From VRUE01 sp963704515 (GTDB lineage: Bacteria; Actinomycetota; Thermoleophilia; Solirubrobacterales; 70-9), in assembly GCA_963704515.1 (NCBI GenBank), contig OY969913.1:1426001-1490000 (forward strand): a stretch of DNA of 64,000 nucleotides, in the 5' to 3' direction. Position 1 is the first letter of the stretch. Each line of letters opens with the position of its first letter. The notes beneath the pieces are model-generated. The model did not search any database. It saw only the letters and a program-made list of their open reading frames with translations, and was not told where the DNA came from. Made by a program: the position numbers and the translations under genes. Shown piece by piece: positions 1 through 8,463 of this stretch.

Positions 1-855
1 GGCTCCCGCCACACGGCCGAGTCCCTCTGGGCAGCGCTTCCTGAGGTGCCGGGCCTGGAGGAGAAGACGCGACTCGGTCCGCCGGGCGTCGACACCGACG
101 AGTTCTGTCCGGCGGCCGACCGTGAGCAGAGGATTGTCTTCGTCGGCAAGCTGATCGTCTCCAAGGGGGTCGATCTCCTTCTGGCCGCCTGGCCCCTGGT
201 CCATGCCCCGCATCCCGACGCCCGCCTACAGATCGCCGGCTTCGGCGAGTACGAGGACGGCCTGCGCCGGCTGCTCGGCGCGCTCGAAGCCGGCGACCTC
301 GACGAGGCGCGCGAGGTCGCGCGGCTCGGCTGGGCGCTGGAGGGCGGCGAGCAGCGCCCGCTGCCGATCCTTTCGGCCTTCCTCGCCGACCCGCCCGCAG
401 GCTATGCCGAGGCTGCGTGCGCCGCCGCCGGCTCGGTCGATTTCGTCGGCCGGCTCGAGCACGACGAGGTGGCCGCCCTGCTGCCCGGCGCTGAGGCGCT
501 GGTCATGCCCAGCACCTTCCCCGAGGCGTTCGGAATGGTCGCCGCCGAGGCGGCCGCCTGCGGCGTGCTGCCGGTCTCGGCCGGGCACTCCGGGATGCTC
601 GAGGTATCGCGCCAGCTGGCGGCGGCGCTGTCGCCGGAGGTTGGGCGGCTGACCTCCTTCGCCGTCGGTCCAGGGGCCGTCGAGGCGATCGCGGAGCGGC
701 TCAACGGATGGCTCGCCCTCTCCAGGGGAGAGCGAGCCATGGAGCGCAAGGCGCTGGTCGAGACTGCTCGCCGCCTTTGGAGCTGGGAGGGGGTCGCACG
801 CGGCGTCCTGGCCGCTTCGGCCGGACAACTGGATCGGCTGTCGGGGCCCGAGTAG
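1..855 (+). CDS. Glycosyltransferase family 4-type, C-terminal part (5' end outside window)
   Basis: The reading frame is open from base 1, so the N-terminal Rossmann domain lies upstream of the window. What remains is the GT-B C-terminal nucleotide-sugar binding domain: a strand-glycine segment (IVFVGKLIVSKGVDLLL), then near the end MPSTFPEAFGMVAAEAAACG, which matches the E-x7-E signature of retaining GT4 enzymes. An insert of about 60 residues between these is longer than usual. It probably transfers a sugar from a nucleotide donor to a lipid or polysaccharide acceptor on the cytoplasmic side; the substrate cannot be told. It ends 83 bases before the oxidase operon and seems unrelated to it. 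Confidence 0.85.
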   Translation, partial: GSRHTAESLWAALPEVPGLEEKTRLGPPGVDTDEFCPAADREQRIVFVGKLIVSKGVDLLLAAWPLVHAPHPDARLQIAGFGEYEDGLRRLLGALEAGDLDEAREVARLGWALEGGEQRPLPILSAFLADPPAGYAEAACAAAGSVDFVGRLEHDEVAALLPGAEALVMPSTFPEAFGMVAAEAAACGVLPVSAGHSGMLEVSRQLAAALSPEVGRLTSFAVGPGAVEAIAERLNGWLALSRGERAMERKALVETARRLWSWEGVARGVLAASAGQLDRLSGPE

Positions 856-863
856 GGCCGGCC

Positions 864-894
864 GCCCCAGATAGTGCCAAGCGTCATTTGGGGC
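864..894 (+). terminator. Weak hairpin after the glycosyltransferase
   Basis: The arms at 864-871 and 887-894 pair over 8 bp with one G-T wobble, 9 bases after the stop codon. There is no T-tract, so termination activity is a guess. Confidence 0.3.
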
Positions 895-938
895 CTGAAA
901 TCCTCCCGCCGCCGCTTCAATAGAATGCCCGCCGCCTC

Positions 939-1730
939 ATGTACGGCCGCCTGCCCATAGTCAAGATGCTCGCCGCGACGCTCGCGATGACCGCGGCGAT
1001 CTCGGCCGTGATGCTCTCGATCAACTGGGACGGCCAGGAGGCCTCGACCGCGGCGCCGAAGATCGACCAGCTGCTCAACGTGATGATCGTGCTCTCGTCG
1101 TTCGTCTTCTCGCTGGTGGTCGTGATGCTCTTCTACGCGCTGTGGAAATTCAAAGCCAAGCCCGGCGACGAATCCGACGGCGAGCCGATCCACGGCAACA
1201 CCCGGCTCGAGGTCGCCTGGACCGTGGTCCCGACGATCATCGTCCTCTTCGGCGCCGGATACAGCTGGTCGGTGCTGCACGACATCGAAAAGGTCGACAA
1301 GAACCCGCTCACGGTCGACGTCTTCTCCCAGCAGTACGCCTGGAGCTTCGGCTACCCGGGCAAGGGCGACGTCTGGTCGCAGGGCGAGCTGCACGTGCCG
1401 CTCGACCGTCAGGTCCAGTTCAAGATGCACTCCCAGGACGTGATCCACTCCTTCTGGGTGCCCGAGTGGCGGATCAAGAAGGACAACGTGCCGGGGATCA
1501 CGACGACGGCGATCGTCACGCCCGACAAGCTCGGCACCTACGAACTGATCTGCACCGAGCTCTGCGGCTTCGGCCACGCCTCGATGCGGGCCAAGGTCGT
1601 GGTCGAAAAGCCGGCCGGCTTCCGCAAATGGGTGGCGAGCCTCGAAGAGAAGGTGCCGCAGCCCTACAAAGAGTCGATCTTGCAGGACACGAACACCAAC
1701 CCGCTGCCCGAAAACGAAGGCGGCGCATAA
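939..1730 (+). CDS. ctaC: Cytochrome c oxidase subunit II with intact CuA site
   Basis: This 263-residue protein has an N-terminal membrane segment (about 8-27), a second around 45-68, a third hydrophobic stretch near 92-108, and a periplasmic cupredoxin domain. The CuA ligands are all present: H160 in DVIHSFWVP, then C205, E207, C209, H213 and M216 in CTELCGFGHASM. It accepts electrons from cytochrome c and passes them to heme a of subunit I. It is the first gene of the main oxidase operon and lies 13 bases ahead of subunit I. It is the functional counterpart of the ligand-less paralogue at 11457-12152. Confidence 0.97.
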   Translation: MYGRLPIVKMLAATLAMTAAISAVMLSINWDGQEASTAAPKIDQLLNVMIVLSSFVFSLVVVMLFYALWKFKAKPGDESDGEPIHGNTRLEVAWTVVPTIIVLFGAGYSWSVLHDIEKVDKNPLTVDVFSQQYAWSFGYPGKGDVWSQGELHVPLDRQVQFKMHSQDVIHSFWVPEWRIKKDNVPGITTTAIVTPDKLGTYELICTELCGFGHASMRAKVVVEKPAGFRKWVASLEEKVPQPYKESILQDTNTNPLPENEGGA

Positions 1731-1743
1731 TGGAGGACTGCTG

Positions 1744-3645
1744 ATGGTGGCTGCGATCAAGCGACCGGGATGGATACGAGGAGCGCTGGGCGCGCTGCTG
1801 GGTGCGGCCTTTGGCTTCGCGCTGGTCGTCGCCCTGCGCAAGGCCTCCGGGCTGCCCGCCTACCAGACCGAGCAGACCGGCTACCCGCAGGTCGTCGTGC
1901 CGCTGATCAGCGGTCCGCTCGGTTTCCTGCTCGGCTTCGGCTGCTTCGACTACTGGCTGCGCTGGGCGGTCGGGATGCCGACGATCCCCGAGGACCACTC
2001 CCAGCACGGGGCGAAGAGCTGGAAGGACTACTTCCGCTTCAACACCGATCACAAGGTGATCGGCATCCAGTACATCTGCACCACCTTCTTCTTTTTCTTC
2101 GTGGGCGGCCTGATGGCGATGCTGATCCGCGCCGAGCTGGCCCAGCCCGGCACCCAGATCGTCGACGCCGCGACCTACAACAGTCTCTTCTCGACCCACG
2201 CGGTGCTGATGATCTTCGTCTTCGTGATCCCGGTCTTCGCCGGGATCGCGAACTACGTCCTGCCGCTGATGATCGGTGCTCCGGACATGGCCTTCCCGCG
2301 CCTCAACGCGCTCAGCTTCTGGATGCTGCCGCTGGCCGGGATGCTCTTCATCGGCAGCTTCCTCGCCCCGGGCGGCGCCTTCGACGCCGGTTGGACCGGG
2401 TACGCGCCGCTCTCAACCGGGGCCCCGCTGGGCCAGTCGTTCTTCAACCTCGGCGTCCAGTTCGCCGGCGCCTCCTCGATCGCCACGGCGCTCAACTTCC
2501 TGGTCACGATCATCACCATGCGGGCGCCGGGGATGACCTTCTGGCGGATGCCGCTGCTGGTCTGGGCCAACCTCTCGACCTCGCTGCTGGTCGTTGCCGC
2601 GACGCCGTTCATCGCCGGCGCCCAGTTCATGGTCCTCTTCGACCGCATCCTGCACACGAACTTCTTCCAGTTCGCCGGCGGCGGCGACGTGATCAGCTAC
2701 CAGCACATCTTCTGGTTCTACTCGCACCCAGCCGTCTACATCATGATGCTGCCCGGCTTCGGGATCATCAGCGAGGTCATATCCACCCACGCCCGCAAGC
2801 CGATCTTCGGCTACCGGCTGATGGCGTTGGCCCTGATCGGGATCGTCGTGCTGAGCTACTCGGTCTGGGCGCACCACATGTTCGTCGCCGGCATGTTCAG
2901 CTGGCTGCGGGTGCCGATGATGATCACCACGCTGCTGATCGCGGTGCCGACCGGGATCAAGATCTTCTCCTGGCTGGGGACGCTCTACTTCGGCAAGATT
3001 CATACCTATTCGACCTCGATGCTGTTCGCGCTCGCCTTCATCGTCACCTTCACGATCGGTGGCATCAGCGGCGTGATGCTGGGCATGGTGCCGATCGACA
3101 TCCACGTCTCCGACACCTACTTCATCGTCGCCCACATCCACTTCGTGCTCTTCGGCGGCTCGGTTTTCACGATCTTCGCCGGCATCTACCACTGGTTCCC
3201 GAAGATGACGGGCCGCATGTACGACGAGAAGCTCGGCCGCGTCCACTTCTGGGGCACGCTGGTCGGCACCTGGGGCACCTTCATCCCGATGCACTGGATC
3301 GGGATGGACGGGATGCCGCGCCGCGTCGCCGACTACGCATCGCAGTTCGGCGACTGGAACCTGCTGATCAGCGTTTGCGCCTTCTTCCTCGGCGCCTGCC
3401 AGCTGGTCTTCCTCTACAACATGATCGTCAGCTGGCGCTTCGGGCCAAAGGCCGAGGCCAACCCCTGGCGGGCCAAGTCGATCGAGTGGCTGGTCTCCTC
3501 GCCGCCGCCGATCTTCAACTTCCCCGAGATTCCGCGCGTGGTCGGCGGTCCGTACGAGTACGGAGTGCCGGGTGCCCGGCACGCGATCATGGCCGGCGAA
3601 GGCGCCGAGGTCGAGGCGCCCACACCATCGGTTGTGGGTTCCTGA
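1744..3645 (+). CDS. ctaD: Cytochrome c oxidase subunit I, A2-type heme-copper oxidase
   Basis: This is the 633-residue catalytic subunit. All ligands are visible: H152 and H466 (heme a), H464 (heme a3), H328, H377 and H378 (CuB), and Y332 of the His-Tyr cross-link. The helix VI motif YSHPAVY, without the Glu of HPEVY, marks the A2 subfamily. K406 of the K-channel and the D-channel D181/N188 are also present. An extra region of about 100 residues with two hydrophobic stretches precedes the core. The ATG is preceded by GGAGG about 8 bases upstream. The TGA overlaps the ATG of the next gene by one base, which implies coupled translation. Confidence 0.97.
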   Translation: MVAAIKRPGWIRGALGALLGAAFGFALVVALRKASGLPAYQTEQTGYPQVVVPLISGPLGFLLGFGCFDYWLRWAVGMPTIPEDHSQHGAKSWKDYFRFNTDHKVIGIQYICTTFFFFFVGGLMAMLIRAELAQPGTQIVDAATYNSLFSTHAVLMIFVFVIPVFAGIANYVLPLMIGAPDMAFPRLNALSFWMLPLAGMLFIGSFLAPGGAFDAGWTGYAPLSTGAPLGQSFFNLGVQFAGASSIATALNFLVTIITMRAPGMTFWRMPLLVWANLSTSLLVVAATPFIAGAQFMVLFDRILHTNFFQFAGGGDVISYQHIFWFYSHPAVYIMMLPGFGIISEVISTHARKPIFGYRLMALALIGIVVLSYSVWAHHMFVAGMFSWLRVPMMITTLLIAVPTGIKIFSWLGTLYFGKIHTYSTSMLFALAFIVTFTIGGISGVMLGMVPIDIHVSDTYFIVAHIHFVLFGGSVFTIFAGIYHWFPKMTGRMYDEKLGRVHFWGTLVGTWGTFIPMHWIGMDGMPRRVADYASQFGDWNLLISVCAFFLGACQLVFLYNMIVSWRFGPKAEANPWRAKSIEWLVSSPPPIFNFPEIPRVVGGPYEYGVPGARHAIMAGEGAEVEAPTPSVVGS

Positions 3646-4520
3646 TGGCCGAGCCGTCCCAGGGCAGGCCGCTGCTCGTCTTCCTCAACGAGGTGGCGGG
3701 TGGGCGCAAGCTGTTGCAGGCCGTCAAAGAGCGCGCCGGGGGCGTCCCCTTCTTCGCCGTCGCGGCGCCGCAGAACCAGCCGGCGGTCGGCCAGCTGATC
3801 GACTCCGGCGAGCTGCGCGACGCGGCCCGCGCCCGGGTCGAGGTGACGATGTCGATCCTCTCCGAGTACGGGATCGACTCGGTCGGCGAGGTGATGGACC
3901 GCGAGCCTTCGCTGGCGCTCGACGACGCGGTGCGCGCCCACGAGCCGGGCGAGGTGCTGCTCTCCTGCCTGTACGAGACGCGCTTCGGCATCACCCGCAA
4001 GGACCTGGTCGAGTGGGCGCGGAGCCGCTTCGAGCCCGAGGTGGCGGTCACCCACATCCCGGTGCGGATCGAAGAGGACGCGATCCGCTGGGACGTCAAC
4101 CACAAGCTGGTGGTGGCCACGCAGACGGTCGCCGCGCCGGACCTGGTCGCCCGGCTGAAGGACGACGACGCCGAGCGGCCGCACCGCTACACGATCATCT
4201 GCCCGCGGGCCGAGGACGTGACCGAGCCGGAGATCGTCCGCGACCTCGCCGCGACCCTGGCCGAGCTCTACCGCGCCGACGTCGACGCGACCGGGCAGCC
4301 GATGAGCCCCGATCCCTTCCATGCCGTGCAGAACGCGATCGAGCACTACCGGGTCGACGAGGTGCTGATCTCGACCTTCGCCGGCGAGAGCTCGCGCTGG
4401 CTCGAGGGCGACCTGCTCGGCCGCGTCCGCGAGATCACCGACAAGCCGGTCGAGCACCTCGAGGTGGGGCGTCCCGCCGCCGCGGTCGCCGCTGCCGTGG
4501 CAGAGGGGGGTGAGGCCTGA
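3645..4520 (+). CDS. Tandem Usp-like (HUP-fold) two-domain protein inside the oxidase operon
   Basis: This 291-residue soluble protein sits between subunits I and III, with TGATG overlaps at both ends, so it is translated with the oxidase. It looks like two diverged copies of a roughly 140-residue alpha/beta domain. Each has a hydrophobic first strand (LLVFLNEVAGG; YTIICPRAEDV) and later a helix plus strand, DDAVRAHEPGEVLLS and QNAIEHYRVDEVLISTF. The second copy ends in SSRWLEGDLLGRVRE, which recurs almost unchanged in the gene at 5169. The fold resembles universal stress proteins, but a classical ATP-binding G-2x-G-9x-G motif is not obvious. Its role is unknown; the position suggests oxidase assembly, turnover or redox/stress sensing. 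Confidence 0.75.
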   Translation: MAEPSQGRPLLVFLNEVAGGRKLLQAVKERAGGVPFFAVAAPQNQPAVGQLIDSGELRDAARARVEVTMSILSEYGIDSVGEVMDREPSLALDDAVRAHEPGEVLLSCLYETRFGITRKDLVEWARSRFEPEVAVTHIPVRIEEDAIRWDVNHKLVVATQTVAAPDLVARLKDDDAERPHRYTIICPRAEDVTEPEIVRDLAATLAELYRADVDATGQPMSPDPFHAVQNAIEHYRVDEVLISTFAGESSRWLEGDLLGRVREITDKPVEHLEVGRPAAAVAAAVAEGGEA

Positions 4521-5146
4521 TGGAGAGCGCAACCGTCGCCCTCGGCGGCCACGCCCACGAGGAGCACCACGGGCCGCCGGAGGCCAACCAGAGCTCGCGC
4601 ATCGACCGCCAGACGCTGGGCATCCTGCTCTTCATCGTCTCCGAGGTGATGCTCTTCGGCGCCTTCTTCGCCGCCTACTTCTTCCTGCGGGTCGTCGTCC
4701 ACCCCCCGGTCTGGCCGCCGGCGCCCTACAAGCTGCCGGTCGCGGTAGCGGGAGTCAACACGGCGATCCTCGTCTCCTCCAGCTTCACGATCCACTACGC
4801 GCTGGAGAGCATCCGGCGCGGCAACCGCAAGGGCCTCAAGCTGGGCCTGGTGCTGACCTGGCTGCTGGGCGCGACCTTCCTCTTCATTCAGGTCAACGAG
4901 TACGTCCACCTCGGCTTCAGCGCCCGCGACCTCGCCTTCGGCTCGATCTTCTACAGCCTCACCGGCCTGCACGGCGCCCACGTCTTCGTCGGCCTGGTGC
5001 TGCTCAGCTTCGCCACGATCCGCGCCTTCCGCGGCCATTTCGGCCCCAAAGCGGAGGACCACCTCGGGGTCGAGGTGCCGGGCATCTACTGGCACTTCGT
5101 CGACGTTATGTGGTTGATCGTTTATACGGCGGTTTACATCCTCTGA
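4520..5146 (+). CDS. ctaE: Cytochrome c oxidase subunit III
   Basis: This 208-residue protein has five hydrophobic helices, fitting the short bacterial subunit III that lacks the first two helices of the seven-helix form. Typical segments are LGILLFIVSEVMLFGAFFAAYF (helix with conserved E) and LTGLHGAHVFVGLVLL, then WHFVDVMWLIVYTAVYIL at the C-terminus. The start overlaps the previous stop by one base. Subunit III stabilises subunit I and the proton-uptake path; it binds no redox metal. Confidence 0.95.
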   Translation: MESATVALGGHAHEEHHGPPEANQSSRIDRQTLGILLFIVSEVMLFGAFFAAYFFLRVVVHPPVWPPAPYKLPVAVAGVNTAILVSSSFTIHYALESIRRGNRKGLKLGLVLTWLLGATFLFIQVNEYVHLGFSARDLAFGSIFYSLTGLHGAHVFVGLVLLSFATIRAFRGHFGPKAEDHLGVEVPGIYWHFVDVMWLIVYTAVYIL

Positions 5147-5168
5147 GGCAGCGGTAAAACTTGGGGGC

Positions 5169-5819
5169 ATGCACAACCCCCTGAGATCTGAGGCGGACGC
5201 GTTCCGGTGGGTCGTGATCATCGGCGTGGCCGCGGCATCGCTGATCGCCCTGACCCTGCTGACGCGGCCTGTGATCGGCGTCGTCTGGGGCGCGCTGCTG
5301 ATCGGGTTCGGGATCGGATTCGCCTACCGCGGGGCGCGCGGGGCGTTGCCGCGGACGGTCGAGGTGACGCGAGGCGGGGACGGGAAGTTCCGGCTCTTGG
5401 TTGTCGCCAACGAGACGGTGGGGGGAGGGGTGCTGCTCGAGGAGATCCGCGGGCGCTGCGCCGAGCGCAGGTCCGAGATCCTGGTGGTGACCCCGGCATT
5501 GGTCTCCTCTCGAGCCTCTCACTGGGCGTCGGACGTCGACGAAGCGATCGAGCTGGCGCGGCAGCGGATGGAGCTCTCGCTGCTGGCGATTCAGGGCGTG
5601 GGGTTGAAGGCGAAGGGCGAGATCGGGGACGACGATCCCAACGTCGCGATCGAGGACGCGCTGCGGGTCTTCTCCGCCGACGAGATCCTGATCTCGACCC
5701 ACCCGCCGGAGCGCTCGCGCTGGCTCGAGCGCGGCGTGGTCGATCGCGCCCGCGAGCAGATCGACCTGCCGATCGTCCACGTGGTCGTCGATCTGGAGGC
5801 CGAGCGCTCGGTTTCGTGA
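5169..5819 (+). CDS. Membrane-anchored Usp-like protein (paralogue of 3645-4520)
   Basis: This 216-residue protein has two short membrane helices (about 15-32 and 36-51) followed by one cytoplasmic Usp-like domain. The domain ends NVAIEDALRVFSADEILIST, then SRWLERGVVDRAREQIDLPIV, closely matching the second half of the gene at 3645. It starts 22 bases after subunit III and appears to be the last gene of the oxidase operon. No catalytic motif is visible. A membrane-tethered regulator or chaperone of the oxidase is possible, from context only. Confidence 0.75.
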   Translation: MHNPLRSEADAFRWVVIIGVAAASLIALTLLTRPVIGVVWGALLIGFGIGFAYRGARGALPRTVEVTRGGDGKFRLLVVANETVGGGVLLEEIRGRCAERRSEILVVTPALVSSRASHWASDVDEAIELARQRMELSLLAIQGVGLKAKGEIGDDDPNVAIEDALRVFSADEILISTHPPERSRWLERGVVDRAREQIDLPIVHVVVDLEAERSVS

Positions 5820-5874
5820 CGAAGAATTTTCAGAATCGGCACATTCGGTGCGCCACACGTAACGTGTTGTCTTC

Positions 5875-5880
5875 TAGGGT
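5875..5880 (+). promoter_or_regulatory. -10-like element TAGGGT
   Basis: TAGGGT lies 8 bases before the ATG at 5889, which has no Shine-Dalgarno sequence. This fits a leaderless transcript and the pattern seen at other starts in this window. Confidence 0.4.
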
Positions 5881-5888
5881 CTGGCATC

Positions 5889-6212
5889 ATGGAGTTGATG
5901 GCAGAGAGTTGGACAGAGAAGCGCCTGGACGACCTGAAAGCGCAGGTCGATCGTCTCGAGCGGCGCACCGATGAGGGTTTTCGCGACCAGCGGGCGGAGA
6001 TGGACCGGAGATTCGATCGTGCAGAAGCCCGGGTCGACTCCCGCTTCGAGGCCGTCGACAAGCGCTTTGACGCGGTCGACAAGCGCTTTGACGCGGTCGA
6101 CAAGCGCTTTGACGCCTTGGAGGATCGCTTCTACGCGATCCACCGGACCCTGATTCTCTTCGCGGCATCGATGTTCGCCGCGATGCTCGGCTTGTTCGCG
6201 ACTCAGCTCTGA
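5889..6212 (+). CDS. Coiled-coil protein with C-terminal membrane anchor and heptad repeats
   Basis: This 107-residue protein has a long charged helix (about 1-85) followed by a C-terminal membrane segment (FAASMFAAMLGLFATQL). The helix has a 7-residue repeat, DKRFDAV, copied three times. It resembles small bacterial tail-anchored coiled-coil proteins of unknown function. It overlaps the convergent heme A synthase gene by 10 bases. No enzymatic function is suggested. Confidence 0.7.
   Translation: MELMAESWTEKRLDDLKAQVDRLERRTDEGFRDQRAEMDRRFDRAEARVDSRFEAVDKRFDAVDKRFDAVDKRFDALEDRFYAIHRTLILFAASMFAAMLGLFATQL
6054..6116 (+). repeat. Three 21-bp direct repeats inside the coiled-coil gene
   Basis: The unit begins GTCGACAAGCGCTTT and recurs at 6054, 6075 and 6096, nearly identical each time. 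Each 21-bp unit encodes seven residues, so copy number can change in frame, lengthening or shortening the coiled coil by one heptad. Confidence 0.85.
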
Positions 6213-7174
6213 GTCAGCGCGGGCTCGACGGCGGCGGGGGACTTGCCACCCTCGGCCTCCGACCGCTGAGCGCCGCGCGGCTCCAGCCGCCCTGCCGCCG
6301 CGACCGTCCAGAGCATCGCCAGCCAGGTGGTCACCGCGAGGGCGACGTGGACCCAGACCAGCTCCGTCGGCAGCTTCAGCGCCCACTGGACGCCTCCGAT
6401 GACGCCCTGAAGGGCGAGCAGGCCGAGCACCGCTGTCAGCGGCCTCACGGCCCTCCTGTCGCCTCCTGGGCGGCGCAGGAGGAACCAGACGCCGATCGCG
6501 GCGAGGCCGAAGACGGTGGCGATCGCCGCGTGGCGCTGGACAATCCATTCCAGGGTGCCGCTGCCCTCAAAGTCGAAGCGGCGCACCAGCTGGCCGGCGT
6601 GAGCCCCGGCGTGCGGGCCCGAGGCGGTGGCGATCGTGCCGGCGAGGATCGTCAGCTGGCCGAGCGGGATCAGGCAGCGCACCGCCCAGACGCCGAGCCA
6701 ATCGGTCGAGCGACGCCGCTCCCAGGGCTCGTAGCGCGAGCACCAGGCGAGGGCGAAGGAGGCGTCGAGCAGCAGCATCGAGAGGATGAAGTGGCTCATC
6801 ACCAGGCCGGGCGCCAGGTGGTGACGGACCACCTCGCCGCCGAGCACCGCCTGGCCGATCACGCCGATCGGCAGCAGGGCGCCGAACAGCGCCAGGTGCC
6901 AGCGGAACGGGTTGCGGAACCAGGCGAGGACGCTGGCGGCGATCACGGCGAAGCCGACGAATCCGGTCAGCACCCGGTTGCCGAACTCGATCACGGCGTG
7001 AGTCTGCAGCGGCGGCACGGACTGGCCGTAGCACTTGGGCCAGTCAGGGCAGCCGAGGCCGGAGCCGGTGAGGCGCACGGCGGCGCCGGTGAGCACGATC
7101 AGCGCGAGCGCCCCGAGGGCGACGAGCGCCACCCGGGCGTAGAGCTTTGGCGTGATGCTGAACCGCTCGCGCAT
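6203..7174 (-). CDS. ctaA: Heme A synthase (COX15/CtaA family)
   Basis: This 323-residue polytopic membrane protein has about eight helices. It carries the early loop with the cysteine pair GLGCPDWPKCYG, seen in many bacterial CtaA proteins, and histidines in THAVIEFGNR, VRHHLAPGL, VQRHAAIA and WVHVALA where heme ligands are expected. It hydroxylates and oxidises heme O to heme A for the aa3 oxidase. It lies downstream of the cytochrome c gene on the same strand and converges with the coiled-coil gene. Confidence 0.93.
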   Translation of the reverse strand: MRERFSITPKLYARVALVALGALALIVLTGAAVRLTGSGLGCPDWPKCYGQSVPPLQTHAVIEFGNRVLTGFVGFAVIAASVLAWFRNPFRWHLALFGALLPIGVIGQAVLGGEVVRHHLAPGLVMSHFILSMLLLDASFALAWCSRYEPWERRRSTDWLGVWAVRCLIPLGQLTILAGTIATASGPHAGAHAGQLVRRFDFEGSGTLEWIVQRHAAIATVFGLAAIGVWFLLRRPGGDRRAVRPLTAVLGLLALQGVIGGVQWALKLPTELVWVHVALAVTTWLAMLWTVAAAGRLEPRGAQRSEAEGGKSPAAVEPALTQS

Positions 7175-7226
7175 GAGGTGCCCCCGGGATGATGGCAGCG
7201 GCCCGCGCCCGGCCGCCGAGCCGGAC

Positions 7227-7931
7227 TCAGCCGCCCTTGCCCTGCTTCGCGCCGCCCTTGGAGGTCGATGCGATCAGGTATTCGACCAGCTGTTCGATTT
7301 CCTTCGACGCGATGATCGAGCTGAAGTTCTGCGGCATCACGTTGGCGGGATAGCCCTTGGCGATGTGCGCGTTGGGGTCGACGACCGATTCTTCGATCAT
7401 CGCGGCGCTCTGGCCGGGCAGCACTTCGTCGAGGTTGGGGCCGGTCACGCCGCCAGATTCCGCCGCCGCGAGCGTGTGGCAGGTGCCGCAGCCGTTGTTG
7501 GCGAAGACCTGGGCGCCGGGCCCACCGGGAACCTTGGGCGGCGCCGCACCCGGCACGCCGGCCCACATGCCGACGTAGGCGGCGACGTCCTCGAGGTCCT
7601 GGCCGGTGACCACGTCGGCGGGCATCGAGACCGCCGAATCGCTGTTGCTCGGCCGCGGGTACCCGACCTGCGCCTTGACGATGCCTTCGATCGTGTCGCC
7701 TCCCTCGCCCGCGGCCCGGGCCGCGGCGAAGGCGTCGTCGAGGTTCGGGCCGACCTGGGCCGTGGTGCCCGCCTGGGCGAGCGTGTGGCAGACGCCGCAC
7801 TTCGCGCGGAAGAGGGTGCGTCCCCGTTCGGGGTCGGCCGTGCTCGTCCCGCACCCGGAGACGGCAAGCAGCATCCCGGCAAGAGCGGCAAGGACGAGCA
7901 GCAGGCGGATGGGGTTCGGCAGGTTCGGCAT
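7227..7931 (-). CDS. Diheme c-type cytochrome lipoprotein
   Basis: Starting at the ATG at 7931, the 234-residue product begins with a lipoprotein signal (hydrophobic stretch then VSGC lipobox), so it should be anchored on the outer face of the membrane. It has two cytochrome c domains, each with a heme-binding site: CGVCH near residue 40 and CGTCH near residue 145. Candidate axial Met residues lie in SMPADVV and VMPQNFS. It is likely the electron donor to the aa3 oxidase. Earlier in-frame starts add only an unlikely arginine-rich leader. The next gene downstream is heme A synthase. Confidence 0.92.
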   Translation of the reverse strand: MPNLPNPIRLLLVLAALAGMLLAVSGCGTSTADPERGRTLFRAKCGVCHTLAQAGTTAQVGPNLDDAFAAARAAGEGGDTIEGIVKAQVGYPRPSNSDSAVSMPADVVTGQDLEDVAAYVGMWAGVPGAAPPKVPGGPGAQVFANNGCGTCHTLAAAESGGVTGPNLDEVLPGQSAAMIEESVVDPNAHIAKGYPANVMPQNFSSIIASKEIEQLVEYLIASTSKGGAKQGKGG

Positions 7932-8054
7932 ACGGCGCGGAGCGCGCCGGAGTCTATATGTCCTGCCCGGCTGAAAGCCGCTTGCGCCGGGGCGCCCGCC
8001 GGGTAGGCTTGAGGCGATCCTCACTAGCACGCGAGCTCCGAAGGGAGGCGGCAG

Positions 8055-8456
8055 ATGCAGGTAAGGGATGGGATGTCCGAGGCGGTGCTCACGGTTGGCC
8101 CGGGGCACACCCTGCGCGAGGCGGCCGCGATGATGACCGAGAAGGGGACCGGCGCCGCGCTGGTTTCCGACGACGAGACCCCGGTGCCGCGGATCGTCAC
8201 AGAGCGCGACATCCTGCGCTCGCTGGGCGGCGGCGAGGACCCCGACGCCGAGCGGGTTGGGGACCACATGAGCGGCAGCGTGATCGCCGCCTCACCGGAC
8301 TGGAGCCTCGAGCGGGCGGCGGCCGAGATGTCGCGCCGCGGCATTCGCCACCTGGTCGTCTACGAGGGCTCCGAACTTGTCGGCGTGCTCTCGATGCGCG
8401 ACATCATGCGAGTCTGGACGTCGGAGGGCGCTACCTCCGGTATGACCCCGGAGTGA
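8055..8456 (+). CDS. CBS-domain pair protein
   Basis: This 133-residue protein consists of two CBS repeats. The first begins MQVRDGMSEAVLTVGPGHTLREAAAMM and the second begins VGDHMSGSVIAASPDWSLERAA, each ending with the typical T/MRDI segment (VTERDILRSL, LSMRDIMRVW). Such stand-alone pairs usually bind adenine nucleotides or act as energy sensors. GGGAGG lies about 9 bases before the ATG. It converges with the minus-strand oxidase-like operon, leaving 7 bases between stops. Confidence 0.92.
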   Translation: MQVRDGMSEAVLTVGPGHTLREAAAMMTEKGTGAALVSDDETPVPRIVTERDILRSLGGGEDPDAERVGDHMSGSVIAASPDWSLERAAAEMSRRGIRHLVVYEGSELVGVLSMRDIMRVWTSEGATSGMTPE

Positions 8457-8463
8457 GGGGGCG

